DNA of 64,000 nucleotides from Mesorhizobium loti. Lineage in GTDB: Bacteria > Pseudomonadota > Alphaproteobacteria > Rhizobiales > Rhizobiaceae. A program made the translations under genes and the position numbers. Below the pieces are notes generated by a model. That model searched no databases and was not told the origin of the DNA. It saw nothing but the letters and a program-made list of their open reading frames with translations. The DNA lies in the NCBI RefSeq assembly GCF_002858745.1, contig NZ_PJRO01000003.1, positions 1 through 64,000 of the forward strand. The letters are read 5' to 3'. Positions 9,363 through 21,838 of this stretch are shown here, piece by piece. Each line of letters starts with the position of its first letter. Within the stretch, counting starts at the first letter, position 1.

Positions 9363-9369
9363 AGCGAGT

Positions 9370-10815
9370 TCAGGATTTTGCCTGCGATCCATCATGGTGC
9401 ATGGCTTTGGCAAGCACCTCGAACACGCGCAGATCCTGTGACTGGGCGACATTGAAGCGCAGGAAGCAGTCCGCCGTTCGAGACAGGCTGAAAGCGTTAC
9501 CGGGCGCCAGCACGACACCGTCAGCCAGCGCGCGCCGCGCGACGTCGGCGGCATCCAACCCGTCCGGCAGACTGCACCACAGGAACATGCCGGCACGCGG
9601 TTCGATCCAGGGTTTGATGCCAAGTGGATCGAGTCGTCGCATGGTATCGACCATGACAGCGGACAGCCGCTGCCGCAGGGTTTCGACATGCTTGCGGTAA
9701 CTGCCGTCCTTGAGCAGCGAAAGCACCAGTTCCGCCGAAAGGTGTCCGCCACCGAAAGTGGTCGAAATCTTGAGATCGGTCAGCCGCTCGACCCAGTCGC
9801 GCGGGGCCGCTATGAAACCGCAGCGCACCGAGGCCGACAGTGTCTTGGAAAAACTTCCGATATGAACCACCCGGGAAAGCCCGTCGAATGCGGCGAGCCG
9901 CGGCGCCGGCTCCATCTCGAAATCGGCGAAGATATCGTCCTCGACAATGGTCAGATCGAACTGATCGGCCAGTTTGAGCAGGCGATGCGCGGTGACTGGC
10001 GAAAGCGTTGCACCGGTTGGATTGTGCAGCGCGGAGTTGGTGATGTAGAGGCGTGGCCGGTGCTCTGCGAGCGCTTGCGCGAAAAGGTCGAGATCCGGGC
10101 CCGTCGGCGTGTAGGGCACACTGACGATATTGGCACGATGCGCGCGCAACAGCGCATGGAAATTGAAATAGCAGGGATCGTCGACCAGTACCGTGTCGCC
10201 GGGCTCGATGAGGAATCGGCACAGGAGATCGATCGCCTGCGTGCCCGACTCCGTCAGCACGATCTGGTCGGGCGAGGCCTCGATGCCATGTTCACCCATG
10301 CGGCGGGCGAGCAACTGCCGCAGCGGCGCCAGCCCAAGCGGCGTGCCATAGTCGGCCAGTGCTGCGTCCTTGACATGGGCGAGGCCACGCAGCGCACGCC
10401 GCAATGCCTGTTGTGGCATCCAGTCCGCAGGCAACCAGCCGCAACCCGGCTTTAACACACCCTCGCCAGCTTCCAGCGACTGCCGCGATATCCATAATGG
10501 ATCGATCTCGCGGTCGAGCCGCGGCCCAACTTCGGCAAGCGAAAGCGGTGCCAGCGGACCGCAGACATAGAAGCCCGAGCCCGGTCGCGAGCGGATTGCG
10601 CCTTCCGCCGCCAGCCGCTCATAGGCCTCGACCACCGTGGAGGTGGAAACCTGCATGGTCTTGGCGAAGGCGCGCACCGAGGGGAGCTTGGCGCCGGGCG
10701 TCAATTGGCGTGCGGCGATGCGCTGCCGTACTGTCGCCATGACAGTTTCGATCAGCGTTCCGTCCCTGCCTGGAGCAGTTGTTGAGCCATCCATCTGTAG
10801 TGCCGCCGTATCCAT
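9370..10815 (-). CDS. MocR-type GntR/aminotransferase transcriptional regulator
   Basis: The 481-aa protein joins an N-terminal GntR winged helix (about residues 20-85, LPSVRAFAKTMQVSTSTVVE) to a fold-type-I aminotransferase domain. The predicted PLP-lysine lies in IGSFSKTLSASVRCGF. MocR proteins bind PLP and regulate nearby genes rather than act as enzymes. It is divergent from an EamA exporter, and the 160-base gap holds a palindrome and direct repeats directly before the start codon, suggesting autoregulation and control of the exporter. The start could be internal (ATG at 10794), which would leave a longer leader. Confidence 0.88.
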   Translation of the reverse strand: MDTAALQMDGSTTAPGRDGTLIETVMATVRQRIAARQLTPGAKLPSVRAFAKTMQVSTSTVVEAYERLAAEGAIRSRPGSGFYVCGPLAPLSLAEVGPRLDREIDPLWISRQSLEAGEGVLKPGCGWLPADWMPQQALRRALRGLAHVKDAALADYGTPLGLAPLRQLLARRMGEHGIEASPDQIVLTESGTQAIDLLCRFLIEPGDTVLVDDPCYFNFHALLRAHRANIVSVPYTPTGPDLDLFAQALAEHRPRLYITNSALHNPTGATLSPVTAHRLLKLADQFDLTIVEDDIFADFEMEPAPRLAAFDGLSRVVHIGSFSKTLSASVRCGFIAAPRDWVERLTDLKISTTFGGGHLSAELVLSLLKDGSYRKHVETLRQRLSAVMVDTMRRLDPLGIKPWIEPRAGMFLWCSLPDGLDAADVARRALADGVVLAPGNAFSLSRTADCFLRFNVAQSQDLRVFEVLAKAMHHDGSQAKS

Positions 10816-10816
10816 A

Positions 10817-10847
10817 ACAGTTTGATCGAACTGTATCCCAGTGTATC
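10817..10847. promoter_or_regulatory. Candidate MocR operator
   Basis: A palindrome ACAGTT-T-GATC-G-AACTGT (10817-10834) overlaps two direct TGTATC repeats spaced ten bases apart (10832-10837 and 10842-10847). MocR regulators commonly bind direct repeats in the divergent promoter they share with their target. It sits immediately upstream of the annotated MocR start. Confidence 0.5.
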
Positions 10848-10975
10848 TGGCGAGCCAACCCGTTCATGTCGATAAGGGCCGATCGATTGCAAGCAAGATC
10901 TCCAACCGAGGGTCAGTGCAGCAAAAAGTTGCAGACTTTTCGGACAAGGATCATGCAAAAAGGAAGAGTTCGCGC

Positions 10976-11839
10976 GTGGACAAGACGACGAGTGGATGGT
11001 TCAACGGTTTTTTGGGTGTTCTGATCTTCAGCGGCTCGCTGCCGGCGACCCGTGTGGCCGTGATGGATTTCAGCCCGGTGTTCCTGACAGTGACACGCGC
11101 CGCGCTCGCCGGTCTGCTCGGCCTTGCCCTGCTGATGATCTTCCGCGAGAAGCGCCCGGGCCGGGAAGACCTGGTTTCGCTTGTCATCGTCGCGCTCGGC
11201 GTCGTCGTTGGCTTCCCGCTTTTAACCGCGCTGGCGCTCGAACATGTCACCTCGGCGCATTCCATCGTCTTCATTGGCCTGCTGCCGCTGGCAACCGCCA
11301 TCTTTGGCGTCCTGCGCGGCGGCGAGCGCCCGCGCCCGGCCTTCTGGGTGTTTTCGTGCCTTGGCAGTGCGCTGGTGGCTGGATTTGCGCTGTCGCAAGG
11401 CCTTTCCGCTTCGCCGATCGGCGACGGGCTGATGCTGGCTGCGATCATCGTGTGCGGATTGGGTTATGCGGAAGGCGCGAAGCTTTCGCGGCGGTTGGGC
11501 GGCTGGCAGGTCATCTGCTGGGCGCTCGTGCTTTCGCTGCCGGTGATGCTGGTTTTGACCATCCTCACCTTCCCGCCCTCTCTTGCAGGTGTCGGCGCAC
11601 CTGCGTGGGCGGGCCTCGCCTATGTTTCGCTGTTCAGCATGCTGATCGGCTTCGTGTTCTGGTATCGCGGGCTGGCGCAGGGCGGCATCGCCGCAGTCGG
11701 GCAATTGCAGCTCCTGCAACCTTTCTTCGGCTTGGCCCTGGCGGCGAGCCTGCTGCACGAACAGGTCAGCGCCGCCATGCTGGTCGTCACTGTTGGCGTG
11801 GTGCTGTGTGTGGCGGGCGCCAAGCGGTTCGCGAAATAG
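10976..11839 (+). CDS. EamA/DMT family transporter
   Basis: The protein of about 287 aa has ten predicted helices in two EamA repeats, typical of drug/metabolite exporters. The first helix contains FSGSLPATRVAV and the second repeat ends in AVGQLQLLQPFFGLALA. I chose the GTG at 10976 because AAGGAAGAG lies seven bases upstream; the frame is open to 10841. Divergence from the MocR gene suggests regulation by that protein and possibly export of an amino acid or vitamin B6-related compound, but the substrate is inference only. A bidirectional terminator follows. Confidence 0.85.
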   Translation: MDKTTSGWFNGFLGVLIFSGSLPATRVAVMDFSPVFLTVTRAALAGLLGLALLMIFREKRPGREDLVSLVIVALGVVVGFPLLTALALEHVTSAHSIVFIGLLPLATAIFGVLRGGERPRPAFWVFSCLGSALVAGFALSQGLSASPIGDGLMLAAIIVCGLGYAEGAKLSRRLGGWQVICWALVLSLPVMLVLTILTFPPSLAGVGAPAWAGLAYVSLFSMLIGFVFWYRGLAQGGIAAVGQLQLLQPFFGLALAASLLHEQVSAAMLVVTVGVVLCVAGAKRFAK

Positions 11840-11856
11840 AATCGGAACTCGATATG

Positions 11857-11896
11857 AAAAAGCGCGCCCCTTCACCTGAAGAGGCGCGCTTTCTTT
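11857..11896. terminator. Bidirectional rho-independent terminator
   Basis: A 10-bp stem (AAAGCGCGCC / GGCGCGCTTT) with an inner CTTC/GAAG extension is flanked by A-runs on the left and T-runs on the right. It can therefore terminate both the EamA gene and the convergent clpB. Confidence 0.85.
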
Positions 11897-11921
11897 GATA
11901 ACTGCGGTCGGCGAACTGCAG

Positions 11922-14531
<2,610 letters not shown>

Positions 14532-14620
14532 TGTCTCCTTCCGTCACCGGCCCGCTTTGCGGCACCGGATCAGCTTTGGTGACGGATCCGCTCTCTTGAG
14601 CCGGACCCTGTTCAGCCGTG

Positions 14621-14649
14621 ATATGGGACGTAAGCCCTTGTCTCTCAAG
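14621..14649 (-). promoter_or_regulatory. RpoH (sigma-32) heat-shock promoter of clpB
   Basis: On the minus strand CTTGAG (14644-14649) is followed by exactly 17 nt and CCATAT (14621-14626). This closely matches the rhizobial RpoH consensus CTTGAA-N17-CCANAT. The leader to the clpB start is about 80 nt. Confidence 0.82.
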
Positions 14650-14714
14650 ACGCGTTGATGCCGATCAAGACAGATATTTCTCTGATGCCGTCTGACCGGA
14701 GACTATACCCCAGC

Positions 14715-14748
14715 CAAACAAAAAACGGCGGAGATTTCTCTCCGCCGT
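14715..14748 (-). terminator. Rho-independent terminator of the DUF4167 gene
   Basis: On the minus strand a perfect 10-bp stem (ACGGCGGAGA / TCTCCGCCGT) with a 4-nt loop is followed by six T residues. It lies 25 bases after the stop codon. Confidence 0.9.
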
Positions 14749-14772
14749 CGATGATCTGGAAAGGAGCCGATA

Positions 14773-15639
14773 TCAGCTATCGGCGTTGGCCGTTTCCGCC
14801 GTATCGGTAGCCGCTGCTTCCACGGTCTCGGTCTTCGGCTTGCGCGGACGCCGGGCTTTGCGCGGTGCCACAGCTTCTGTCTCCGCTTCGCGCGCTTCAG
14901 CGTGAGCGGCGAGTTGCGCCGGGTTGAAGCTTTCGAACTGTGGTGTTGGCTCGGCAGCGGCCACAGGCACATCGGCCACGACAGCCGGAGCAACTTCTAC
15001 CGGAGCGGCTGCCTGAGGTTGGGCTTCTTCGCGCCTGTTGACGTTTTCGCCGCGAGGACCGCGGTCGCCACGCTGCCCGTTCTGGCCAAAGTTGTTGTTA
15101 TGGCGGCGGTCGCGATGATGACGGTTGCCATTGTTGTCACGATAGCCGTTTTCACGGCCATTGTTGTCGCGGCCATTCTCGGAATTGAGTGCGACCTCGG
15201 CGGGTGTGCCTTCGATCACCGGCTGAGGGCCGGAACCTTGGCTCACCGGCTGCTGGCCTTCGCCAGCGTTGGCGCCGTTGTCGAATTCGTCACGCTCTTC
15301 GTCGAGGTCGTCGTCGAAATCGTCACGGTTCTGCTGGAAATTCTGGATTGGCATCTGTGCCTGGGCAGCGGCAATGATGCGGTTGTAATGTTCCGCGTGC
15401 TGGAGATAATTCTCAGCCATCACCCGGTCACCCGAACTCATCGCGTCACGAGCGAGGGTCGCGTATTTCTCGGCGATCTGCTGGGCGGAACCGCGAATCT
15501 TCACATCCGGGCCGTTGCTCTCGTAATTGCGGTTGAGCGGGTTCGGCCCTTTGCGGTTGTTGTTATTGTTATTGTTGTTGCCGCCGCCGCCATTGTTGTT
15601 GCGACCGCGCATGCGTCTATTCTGCTGTTGTGGCCTCAT
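14773..15639 (-). CDS. DUF4167 domain protein, Asn/Gly/Arg-rich
   Basis: The 288-aa protein starts with a low-complexity Arg/Asn/Gly stretch, including an uninterrupted run of eight Asn. The DUF4167 core follows (about residues 45-95: VKIRGSAQQIAEKYATLARD, then the AENYLQHAEHY helix). The rest is acidic, then an Asn/Arg-rich tract, then an Ala/Pro/Glu-rich tail with a basic RKARRPRKPK patch. Composition suggests nucleic-acid binding or a disordered scaffold; function is not established. It is placed downstream of prfA and prmC on the same strand, an order I recall from other Rhizobiales, hinting at a translation link. About 297 unexplained bases separate it from prmC. Confidence 0.88.
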   Translation of the reverse strand: MRPQQQNRRMRGRNNNGGGGNNNNNNNNRKGPNPLNRNYESNGPDVKIRGSAQQIAEKYATLARDAMSSGDRVMAENYLQHAEHYNRIIAAAQAQMPIQNFQQNRDDFDDDLDEERDEFDNGANAGEGQQPVSQGSGPQPVIEGTPAEVALNSENGRDNNGRENGYRDNNGNRHHRDRRHNNNFGQNGQRGDRGPRGENVNRREEAQPQAAAPVEVAPAVVADVPVAAAEPTPQFESFNPAQLAAHAEAREAETEAVAPRKARRPRKPKTETVEAAATDTAETANADS

Positions 15640-15936
15640 AAGGGTCTCTTCGCTTCAAAAACTTGAAAATATTCGCGAACGGCGGCGCTCATGCAGCCTG
15701 CCGTTTCGCTGTTTCACCGGTGCTCGCCCGCATCGATTGCGTTGGCGCCACGTATCATCCTGTTCCGGTTACATCACTTTCCGGACGATTCCCGCACGAA
15801 GCTTTAGCGTCGTTTCGCAAGAAGGCAGCTATTTCAAAGGAACCGAATCGCTAAGAGCACTGCCTGCTTCGTCTCATCCGGTAAATCGACCCTAGCCGCA
15901 TTCCTTAGCCTTGCCAAGCGGTTTTTCGCCGCACCT

Positions 15937-16806
15937 TCAAGCTTTTCCGCTGCCTGTGAACATTAGAACGCGATCATTTCCGGCAAGATCGCGCAATGCC
16001 GTTTTGACGAGGAATCCTGCATCCAGAAAAACACCGGTCACCTCCGCCTTCTGGGTGCTGCCGATCTCAACGGCGACGAGGCCGCCGGCTTCCATATGCC
16101 CGGCACTTTCCCTGGCGATTGTCCGATAGGCATCGAGCCCATCAACGCCGCCATCCAGTGCCCGCAACGGATCGAAACTGCGCACTTCTTTCTGCAGCGT
16201 TTCGATCTCAGTGCTTGATATATAGGGAGGGTTGGAGATGATTGCATCGAATTGGCCCGAAATTTCTTCGAACCAGTCGGATTTGACGGCTGTAAACCGC
16301 TCTGAAAGGCCGAGATCGCGGGCATTGCGGGCGGCAGTGGCCAGCGCATCCTCGGAAATATCCACACCAACGGCACTGGCCTGGGGCAACGCAGCGAGCA
16401 GCGCCAGCGCAATGGCACCCGTGCCGGTGCCGAGGTCGAGAATACGGCAAGCTCCCTTTCGTTCGCCAATCTCGGTAAGCAAAGGCAGTATCGCGTCCAC
16501 CAGCGTCTCGGTGTCGGGGCGTGGTTCCAAGGTTTCAGCAGAAAGGCCAAGCCGCAACCCGTGGAACTCACGATACCCGAGGATGCGATGCACTGGCTCG
16601 CCAGCCATGCGTCTCCCCAGTACAACTTCAATCTCCGCAAGGGTTTCCGCGCTGATCACGCGGTCGGGATTGATAATTGCCTCCGTGCGTGTCGTGCCCG
16701 TGAAATGCTCGATCAGCAGCCGGGCATCAAACGCTCCACCGTCTATCCCGGCGTTCACCAGCCGCCGGCGCGTCGAAAGCAGCAATTTCCCAAGGGTCGT
16801 GCCCAT
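15937..16806 (-). CDS. prmC: Release factor glutamine N5-methyltransferase PrmC (HemK)
   Basis: The protein of about 289 aa methylates the Gln of the GGQ motif in release factors. It has an N-terminal helical domain and a Rossmann SAM-binding domain with [14 protein letters not shown], and the diagnostic ISNPPYIS catalytic motif. It begins eight bases after prfA ends, so substrate and modifier are cotranscribed. A GTG at 16809 and an ATG at 16806 are both possible starts. Confidence 0.95.
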   Translation of the reverse strand: MGTTLGKLLLSTRRRLVNAGIDGGAFDARLLIEHFTGTTRTEAIINPDRVISAETLAEIEVVLGRRMAGEPVHRILGYREFHGLRLGLSAETLEPRPDTETLVDAILPLLTEIGERKGACRILDLGTGTGAIALALLAALPQASAVGVDISEDALATAARNARDLGLSERFTAVKSDWFEEISGQFDAIISNPPYISSTEIETLQKEVRSFDPLRALDGGVDGLDAYRTIARESAGHMEAGGLVAVEIGSTQKAEVTGVFLDAGFLVKTALRDLAGNDRVLMFTGSGKA

Positions 16807-16813
16807 CACGGCC

Positions 16814-17890
16814 TCACCCTTCCTTCATCTCCGCCAGAAGCTTCGACTGATGGTCGGCAATGAGTGCATTGACCACTTCATCCAGTTCACCCTCCATCAC
16901 CCGATCGAGCTTGTAGAGAGTGAGGTTGATGCGATGGTCGGTCAGGCGCCCCTGCGGAAAATTGTAGGTGCGGATGCGCTCGGAACGGTCGCCGGAACCG
17001 ACCTGCGATTTCCGCGATTCAGAGCGTTCCAGGTCGGCGCGGCCGCGCTCGAGATCGTAAAGCCGCGCACGCAGGATCTGCATGGCGCGCGCCCTGTTCT
17101 GATGCTGCGACTTTTCCGCCTGCACCACCATGATGCCGGTGGGCAGATGGGTAATGCGCACGGCCGAGTCGGTGGTGTTGACGTGCTGACCACCGGAACC
17201 GGATGCACGCATCGTGTCGATGCGGATGTCTTCGGCCTTGATCTCGATATCGACTTCCTCGGCTTCCGGCAGCACGGCCACCGTCGCCGCCGAGGTGTGG
17301 ATGCGCCCCTGCGCTTCCGTTGCCGGCACCCGCTGCACCCGGTGCGCGCCGGATTCGAACTTCAGATGTGCGAACACGCCTTTGCCGGAAACCGAGGCGA
17401 TGATTTCCTTGAAGCCGCCGACCTCGCCGTCGCTCGCCGAAACAACTTCGAACCGCCAGCCCTTGGAGGCAGAATAGCGTTCATACATGCGAAACAGATC
17501 GCCGGCGAACAGGGCGGCCTCATCACCGCCTGTGCCGGCACGGATTTCCAGGATGGCGTTGCGCTCGTCGGCGGCGTCCTTGGGCAGGAGCAGGATCTGG
17601 ATTTCCTGCTGCAAAGCTTCGATGCGGCTCTCCACCTCCGGCAGGTCGGCCTCGGCCAGCGCGCGCATTTCGCTATCCGTGCCCTTGTCGCCGAGCATCG
17701 CCTCGAGATCCTCCTGTTCGCGTTCGGCAGCGCGCAGTTCACGGATCTTGGCGACCATTTCCTGGATGTCGGAATATTCGGCAGCCATCTTCACATAGGC
17801 GTCCGGCGCCGGCCCGGCCGCCATCTGCGCTTCGAGCATGTCGAAACGCTTGACGACTTGGTCCATGCGGTCACGGGGAAGATTGATCAT
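16814..17890 (-). CDS. prfA: Peptide chain release factor 1
   Basis: The 358-aa protein recognises UAA and UAG and triggers peptide release. The ribosomal catalytic motif GSGGQH and the codon-recognition PxT tripeptide ([14 protein letters not shown]) are present. The start at 17890 ([11 protein letters not shown]) matches family N-termini; the longer upstream open frame overlaps ptsP and is spurious. It lies 17 bases after ptsP and immediately before prmC in one likely operon. Confidence 0.96.
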   Translation of the reverse strand: MINLPRDRMDQVVKRFDMLEAQMAAGPAPDAYVKMAAEYSDIQEMVAKIRELRAAEREQEDLEAMLGDKGTDSEMRALAEADLPEVESRIEALQQEIQILLLPKDAADERNAILEIRAGTGGDEAALFAGDLFRMYERYSASKGWRFEVVSASDGEVGGFKEIIASVSGKGVFAHLKFESGAHRVQRVPATEAQGRIHTSAATVAVLPEAEEVDIEIKAEDIRIDTMRASGSGGQHVNTTDSAVRITHLPTGIMVVQAEKSQHQNRARAMQILRARLYDLERGRADLERSESRKSQVGSGDRSERIRTYNFPQGRLTDHRINLTLYKLDRVMEGELDEVVNALIADHQSKLLAEMKEG

Positions 17891-17907
17891 GAGGTATCGA
17901 AGGCTTC

Positions 17908-20178
17908 TTACAAGGGAATGCCGCGGTCGTCCGCGAAGGCCTGCAGCAGCGCGCGGATCGGCATGCCGGTGGCAGGCTGGTTGAGATTGTCTGCGAAGAA
18001 GGCTTCCAGCTCTTCCAGCGGCAGGTCGGTCAACATCGCCTTGACCGGCCCGATCGCCGCGGGCGACATGGAGATGGAGCGGAAGCCGAGACCGATCAAG
18101 GCCATGGCCGAAATCGGCTTGCCGGCAAGCTCGCCACACAAGGTCACTGGCGTGCCGTTGCGGTGACCGGCATCGGCGATCTGCTTCAGCACACGCAGGA
18201 ACGGGATCGAGACCGGATCGAAGCGGTCAGCCAGCAGAGTGTTGCCACGGTCCACCGCCATTACGAACTGGAACAAGTCGTTTGAGCCGACCGAGACGAA
18301 ATCGACGGCCTTCATCAATTCATCGAGCTGGAACAACAGCGACGGCACTTCCAGCATTGCGCCCAGTTTCAAGCTGGTCGGCAGATGGTGGGCGAAACGC
18401 GACAGGTGCCTCACCTCGCGTTCGATGATCTCGCGCGCCTGTGCGATTTCACCAAGCTCCGTCACCATCGGCAGCATCAGCTTCAATTCGCGCCCACCTG
18501 CTGCCTTGAGCAACGCACGGATCTGTGTCCGCAAAAGACCAGGACGGTCCAGTGTCAGGCGGATCGCACGCCAGCCGAGTGCCGGGTTCTCTTCCTGCGT
18601 GGCATTCTTGAAATAGGGCAGTACCTTGTCACCACCAATGTCGATGGTGCGAAAAGTGACGGGCTTGCCGCGCGCCGCTTCCAGCACGTCACGGTAGAGT
18701 TTTTCCTGTGCCTCGGCGCGCGGGAAAGTCGCTGCCACCATGAATTGCAGTTCGGTGCGGAACAGGCCGATGCCGGCAGCTCCCGATTCGGTCAGCTGCG
18801 GCAGATCTACGGCCAGGCCGGCGTTCATCAAGAGGTCGACCTGCACGCCATCCTTGGTGACGGACGGCTGTTTGCGCAACTCCCGGTAGAGCTCTTGCCT
18901 GCGCGCACGGAAACGCACCTTCTCGGCGTAAGCCGCCTCCAGGTCCGGTTGCGGCCTCAGGTGAATGGCGCCCTCGTCGCCGTCGACGATGATGGCATCG
19001 CCATTTTCCGACATCGACACTGCGCCTTTGACCTGGCCGGCAACCGGAATGCCCATGGCCCGCGCGACGATGACGACATGGCTGGTTGCCGCCCCCTCTT
19101 CGAGCACGAGCCCCCGCGTCTTGTCGCGCGGATAGTCGAGCAATTCAGCCGCTCCCATGGAGCGGGCAACAATGATGGCGTCCTTCGGCAGCGAAGCAGC
19201 AACGTCTTCCGGCCCACGTCCCATCAGCTGACGCAGCAGCCGGTTGGCGAGGTCGTCAAAATCGCTCATCCGTTCGCGCAGGTAAGGATCCGTCATGTGG
19301 AGCATGCGAGCGCGCATGTCCGACTGTACCTTCTCGACCGCCGCTTCCGCCGTCAGGCCGTTGCGGATCGCCTCTTCGAGGCGCCGTACCCAGCCGCGGT
19401 CGTTGGCGAACATCCGATAGGCTTCCAGCACCTCGCGGTGCTCGCCTTCGAAGGCAACATCGCGCCGCTCCAGCATGTCGTCGATGGAAAGCCGGAGCGA
19501 GCCAAGCGATTCCTCCAGCCGGCGCACTTCCTCTTCGCTGTCCTCGTTGAACAGGTTTGTGACAACGATGCGCGGCTCGTGCAGCACGACATGGCCGAGC
19601 CCGACTCCCTCGTTGAAGGACACGCCGGTGAATGAGACCGGACGGCTGAGATCGAGCTCCATGCCCGGTCGCGACAGCCGGGCAAGATCGCCGGTAGCAA
19701 CCATTTCGGCGATGACCATCGCCGTGGTTTCGAGAGCCTCGACCTCGTCCTCGCGATAGACGCGTTTGGTACGATTCTGAACGACTAGCACGCCGAGTGT
19801 GCGACCTGCCCTTAGCACCGGCACGCCGAGGAAGGCGTGATAAATTTCTTCACCGGTCTCCGGCAGGTAGGCGAAAGCAGGATGTTCCTGCGCGTTGGAA
19901 AGATTGAGCGACCGCGCGCTTGCGGCAATGGTACCGACGAGGCCCTGGCCGAGGCGCAGCTGCGCCAGGTGAACGGCGTTCTTGTTGAGGCCTTCGGTGG
20001 CGTAGAGTTCGAGCACAGAGTCGGCTCGCAATACATAGAGCGAGCAGACTTCTGCCACCATGTTGGAGGCGATATCGCGTACGATGCGGTCAAGCCGCTC
20101 CTGCGGCTCCAGCGGCTCCTGCATGAGCTCGCGGAGCCGTTTCAACAAAACGCGCGGGCCGATGGCCGTCTCACGCAT
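17908..20178 (-). CDS. ptsP: Nitrogen-PTS phosphoenolpyruvate-protein phosphotransferase (EI-Ntr)
   Basis: The 756-aa protein starts the regulatory phosphorelay PEP -> EI-Ntr -> NPr -> EIIA-Ntr. An N-terminal GAF domain (about residues 20-160) senses nitrogen state in studied members. It is followed by the EI N-terminal domain, the phosphohistidine segment [15 protein letters not shown], and the PEP-utilising barrel with [10 protein letters not shown] and [10 protein letters not shown]. It lies between lysC and prfA on the same strand, an order seen in many Rhizobiales. Confidence 0.95.
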   Translation of the reverse strand: MRETAIGPRVLLKRLRELMQEPLEPQERLDRIVRDIASNMVAEVCSLYVLRADSVLELYATEGLNKNAVHLAQLRLGQGLVGTIAASARSLNLSNAQEHPAFAYLPETGEEIYHAFLGVPVLRAGRTLGVLVVQNRTKRVYREDEVEALETTAMVIAEMVATGDLARLSRPGMELDLSRPVSFTGVSFNEGVGLGHVVLHEPRIVVTNLFNEDSEEEVRRLEESLGSLRLSIDDMLERRDVAFEGEHREVLEAYRMFANDRGWVRRLEEAIRNGLTAEAAVEKVQSDMRARMLHMTDPYLRERMSDFDDLANRLLRQLMGRGPEDVAASLPKDAIIVARSMGAAELLDYPRDKTRGLVLEEGAATSHVVIVARAMGIPVAGQVKGAVSMSENGDAIIVDGDEGAIHLRPQPDLEAAYAEKVRFRARRQELYRELRKQPSVTKDGVQVDLLMNAGLAVDLPQLTESGAAGIGLFRTELQFMVAATFPRAEAQEKLYRDVLEAARGKPVTFRTIDIGGDKVLPYFKNATQEENPALGWRAIRLTLDRPGLLRTQIRALLKAAGGRELKLMLPMVTELGEIAQAREIIEREVRHLSRFAHHLPTSLKLGAMLEVPSLLFQLDELMKAVDFVSVGSNDLFQFVMAVDRGNTLLADRFDPVSIPFLRVLKQIADAGHRNGTPVTLCGELAGKPISAMALIGLGFRSISMSPAAIGPVKAMLTDLPLEELEAFFADNLNQPATGMPIRALLQAFADDRGIPL

Positions 20179-20200
20179 CGCGGCTTCTCCAAAGGCGATT

Positions 20201-20230
20201 GGGCCGGTGCGGTTCCCAGCGCACCGGCCC
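20201..20230 (-). terminator. GC-rich hairpin between lysC and ptsP
   Basis: A perfect 11-bp stem (GGGCCGGTGCG / CGCACCGGCCC) with an 8-nt loop lies between the lysC stop and the ptsP start. There is no T-run, so it may be a weak terminator, an attenuator or a processing site. Confidence 0.5.
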
Positions 20231-20254
20231 GACGCAAAAACCGACTCGGGTCTC

Positions 20255-21529
20255 TTATTGCTTATCGAGACCGTAGACGGAATGCAAAGTGCGAACGGCC
20301 AGTTCCGTATAAGGACCGTCGATCAGGATCGAAATCTTGATCTCGGACGTGGTGATCGCGCGGATATTGATGCTTTTTTCGGCAAGTGCCTGGAAAGCGG
20401 TCGCCGCGACACCGGCGTGGCTCCTCATGCCGATGCCGATGACGGAAACCTTCGACATGCCTTCGTCGTGCTGGAGAGCATCGAAGCCGACGGTCTGCCT
20501 GACCTTGTCCAGCACGGCCAGCGCCTTGGGCACGTCGCCGGACGGCACGGTGAAGGTCATGTCAGTGGACTTGCCGTCCTCCGAAATGTTTTGGACGATC
20601 ATGTCGACATTGATGTTGGCTTCGGCCAGGGGGCCGAAGATGCCACCGGCCACACCCGGCCGATCGGCGACACGGCGCAACGAAATCTGCGCTTCGTCCT
20701 TGGCGTAGGCAATTCCGGTGACGACTTGCTGTTCCACGATTTCATCCTCGTCGCAAATGAGCGTTCCAGGCGGATTGAGCAAATCCCCCATGCCCGGCGC
20801 ATCGGGATCGTCGAAGGACGATCGCACGAAAGTGCGCACCTTGTGTACCATGGCAAGCTCGACCGAGCGCACCTGAAGAACTTTCGAACCGAGCGAAGCC
20901 ATTTCCAGCATTTCCTCGAAGGAGATGCGGTCCAGCCGCTTGGCCTTGGGCTCGATGCGCGGGTCGGTGGTGTAGACCCCGTCGACATCGGTATAGATGT
21001 CGCAGCGGTCGGCTTTCACGGCTGCCGCGATCGCCACCGCACTGGTGTCGGAGCCGCCGCGACCAAGCGTCGAAATGCGGTTGTCCGGCGCGATGCCCTG
21101 GAAACCGGCAATCACCGCGACCTGACCTTCCTTGAAACGCTGGATCAGGAACGAGCCGTCAATGTCGGTGATGCGTGCCGCGCCATGCGCGCCGTCGGTC
21201 TTGATCGGAATCTGCCAGCCGTGCCAGGAGCGCGCGTTGATGCCCATCGACTGCAGCGCGATCGCCAGCAGACCGGATGTGACCTGCTCGCCGGAGGCGA
21301 CGATAGCATCATACTCGCGCGCGTCGAAGAACGGGCTGTTGGCACCGGTTGCCTTCGGCATGCCCTGCACCCAGCCGACGAGCTCATTGGTCTTGCCCGA
21401 CATGGCAGAGACGACGACGGCCACTTCATGGCCAGCCTCGACCTCGCGTTTGACATGACGCGCCACATTGTGGATGCGGTCGAGGTCGGCGACGGAGGTT
21501 CCGCCGAACTTCATCACGATGCGCGCCAT
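20255..21529 (-). CDS. lysC: Aspartate kinase
   Basis: The 424-aa enzyme phosphorylates aspartate, the first step to lysine, threonine and methionine. The N-terminal kinase motif MKFGGTSV and the substrate-site GRGGSDTSAVA are present, and two ACT domains fill the last 160 residues, implying allosteric feedback. The start at 21529 (MARIVMKFGG) matches the family; the upstream open frame to 21748 is not coding. A GC hairpin separates it from ptsP. Confidence 0.95.
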   Translation of the reverse strand: MARIVMKFGGTSVADLDRIHNVARHVKREVEAGHEVAVVVSAMSGKTNELVGWVQGMPKATGANSPFFDAREYDAIVASGEQVTSGLLAIALQSMGINARSWHGWQIPIKTDGAHGAARITDIDGSFLIQRFKEGQVAVIAGFQGIAPDNRISTLGRGGSDTSAVAIAAAVKADRCDIYTDVDGVYTTDPRIEPKAKRLDRISFEEMLEMASLGSKVLQVRSVELAMVHKVRTFVRSSFDDPDAPGMGDLLNPPGTLICDEDEIVEQQVVTGIAYAKDEAQISLRRVADRPGVAGGIFGPLAEANINVDMIVQNISEDGKSTDMTFTVPSGDVPKALAVLDKVRQTVGFDALQHDEGMSKVSVIGIGMRSHAGVAATAFQALAEKSINIRAITTSEIKISILIDGPYTELAVRTLHSVYGLDKQ

Positions 21530-21728
21530 GGAAGCGGAATGCCTTTGAATGCAGGCCTGGTCGGCCAAGGATGGACAGAAAGCCCCGGCTCGCCGGGACG
21601 CAAAAATGCGCGGCTTCCTTAGCCAAAACGCAAGGCCTTCGCAAGGCGCACGCGCCCGATGTGGCAGCGTGGCGCAAGCGTCTTGCGTTTTGACCGCTTT
21701 CTTTGCCCCAAAAAGGCTTCCGTTAGAT

Positions 21729-21838
21729 CTATCCCTTGAGAGGGCCACCGATCGCCCAGCTATGCCCGAATGGGTCGCGCAATTGGCCGTAGCGGCTGCC
21801 CCAGAATACGTTGTCCAGCGGCATCGTCACGGTGGCGC
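21729..21838 (-). pseudogene. C-terminal remnant of a VOC (PhnB/glyoxalase-like) gene
   Basis: On the minus strand a short frame ends in MPLDNVFWGSRYGQLRDPF then GHSWAIGGPLKG and a stop. This is the characteristic C-terminus of PhnB-like VOC proteins (TMPLxxxFWGxRYGxLxDPFGHxW). Everything upstream of these 36 or so residues is gone and the sequence abuts an SRPBCC remnant on the opposite strand. Confidence 0.75.

Noticed and set aside
16232..18166. Plus-strand open frame of about 644 codons across prmC and prfA
   Set aside because: Runs antisense across two genes with intact catalytic motifs; composition is low complexity typical of antisense frames.
18385..19635. Plus-strand open frame opposite ptsP
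   Set aside because: Antisense shadow with no family resemblance; ptsP is complete on the minus strand.
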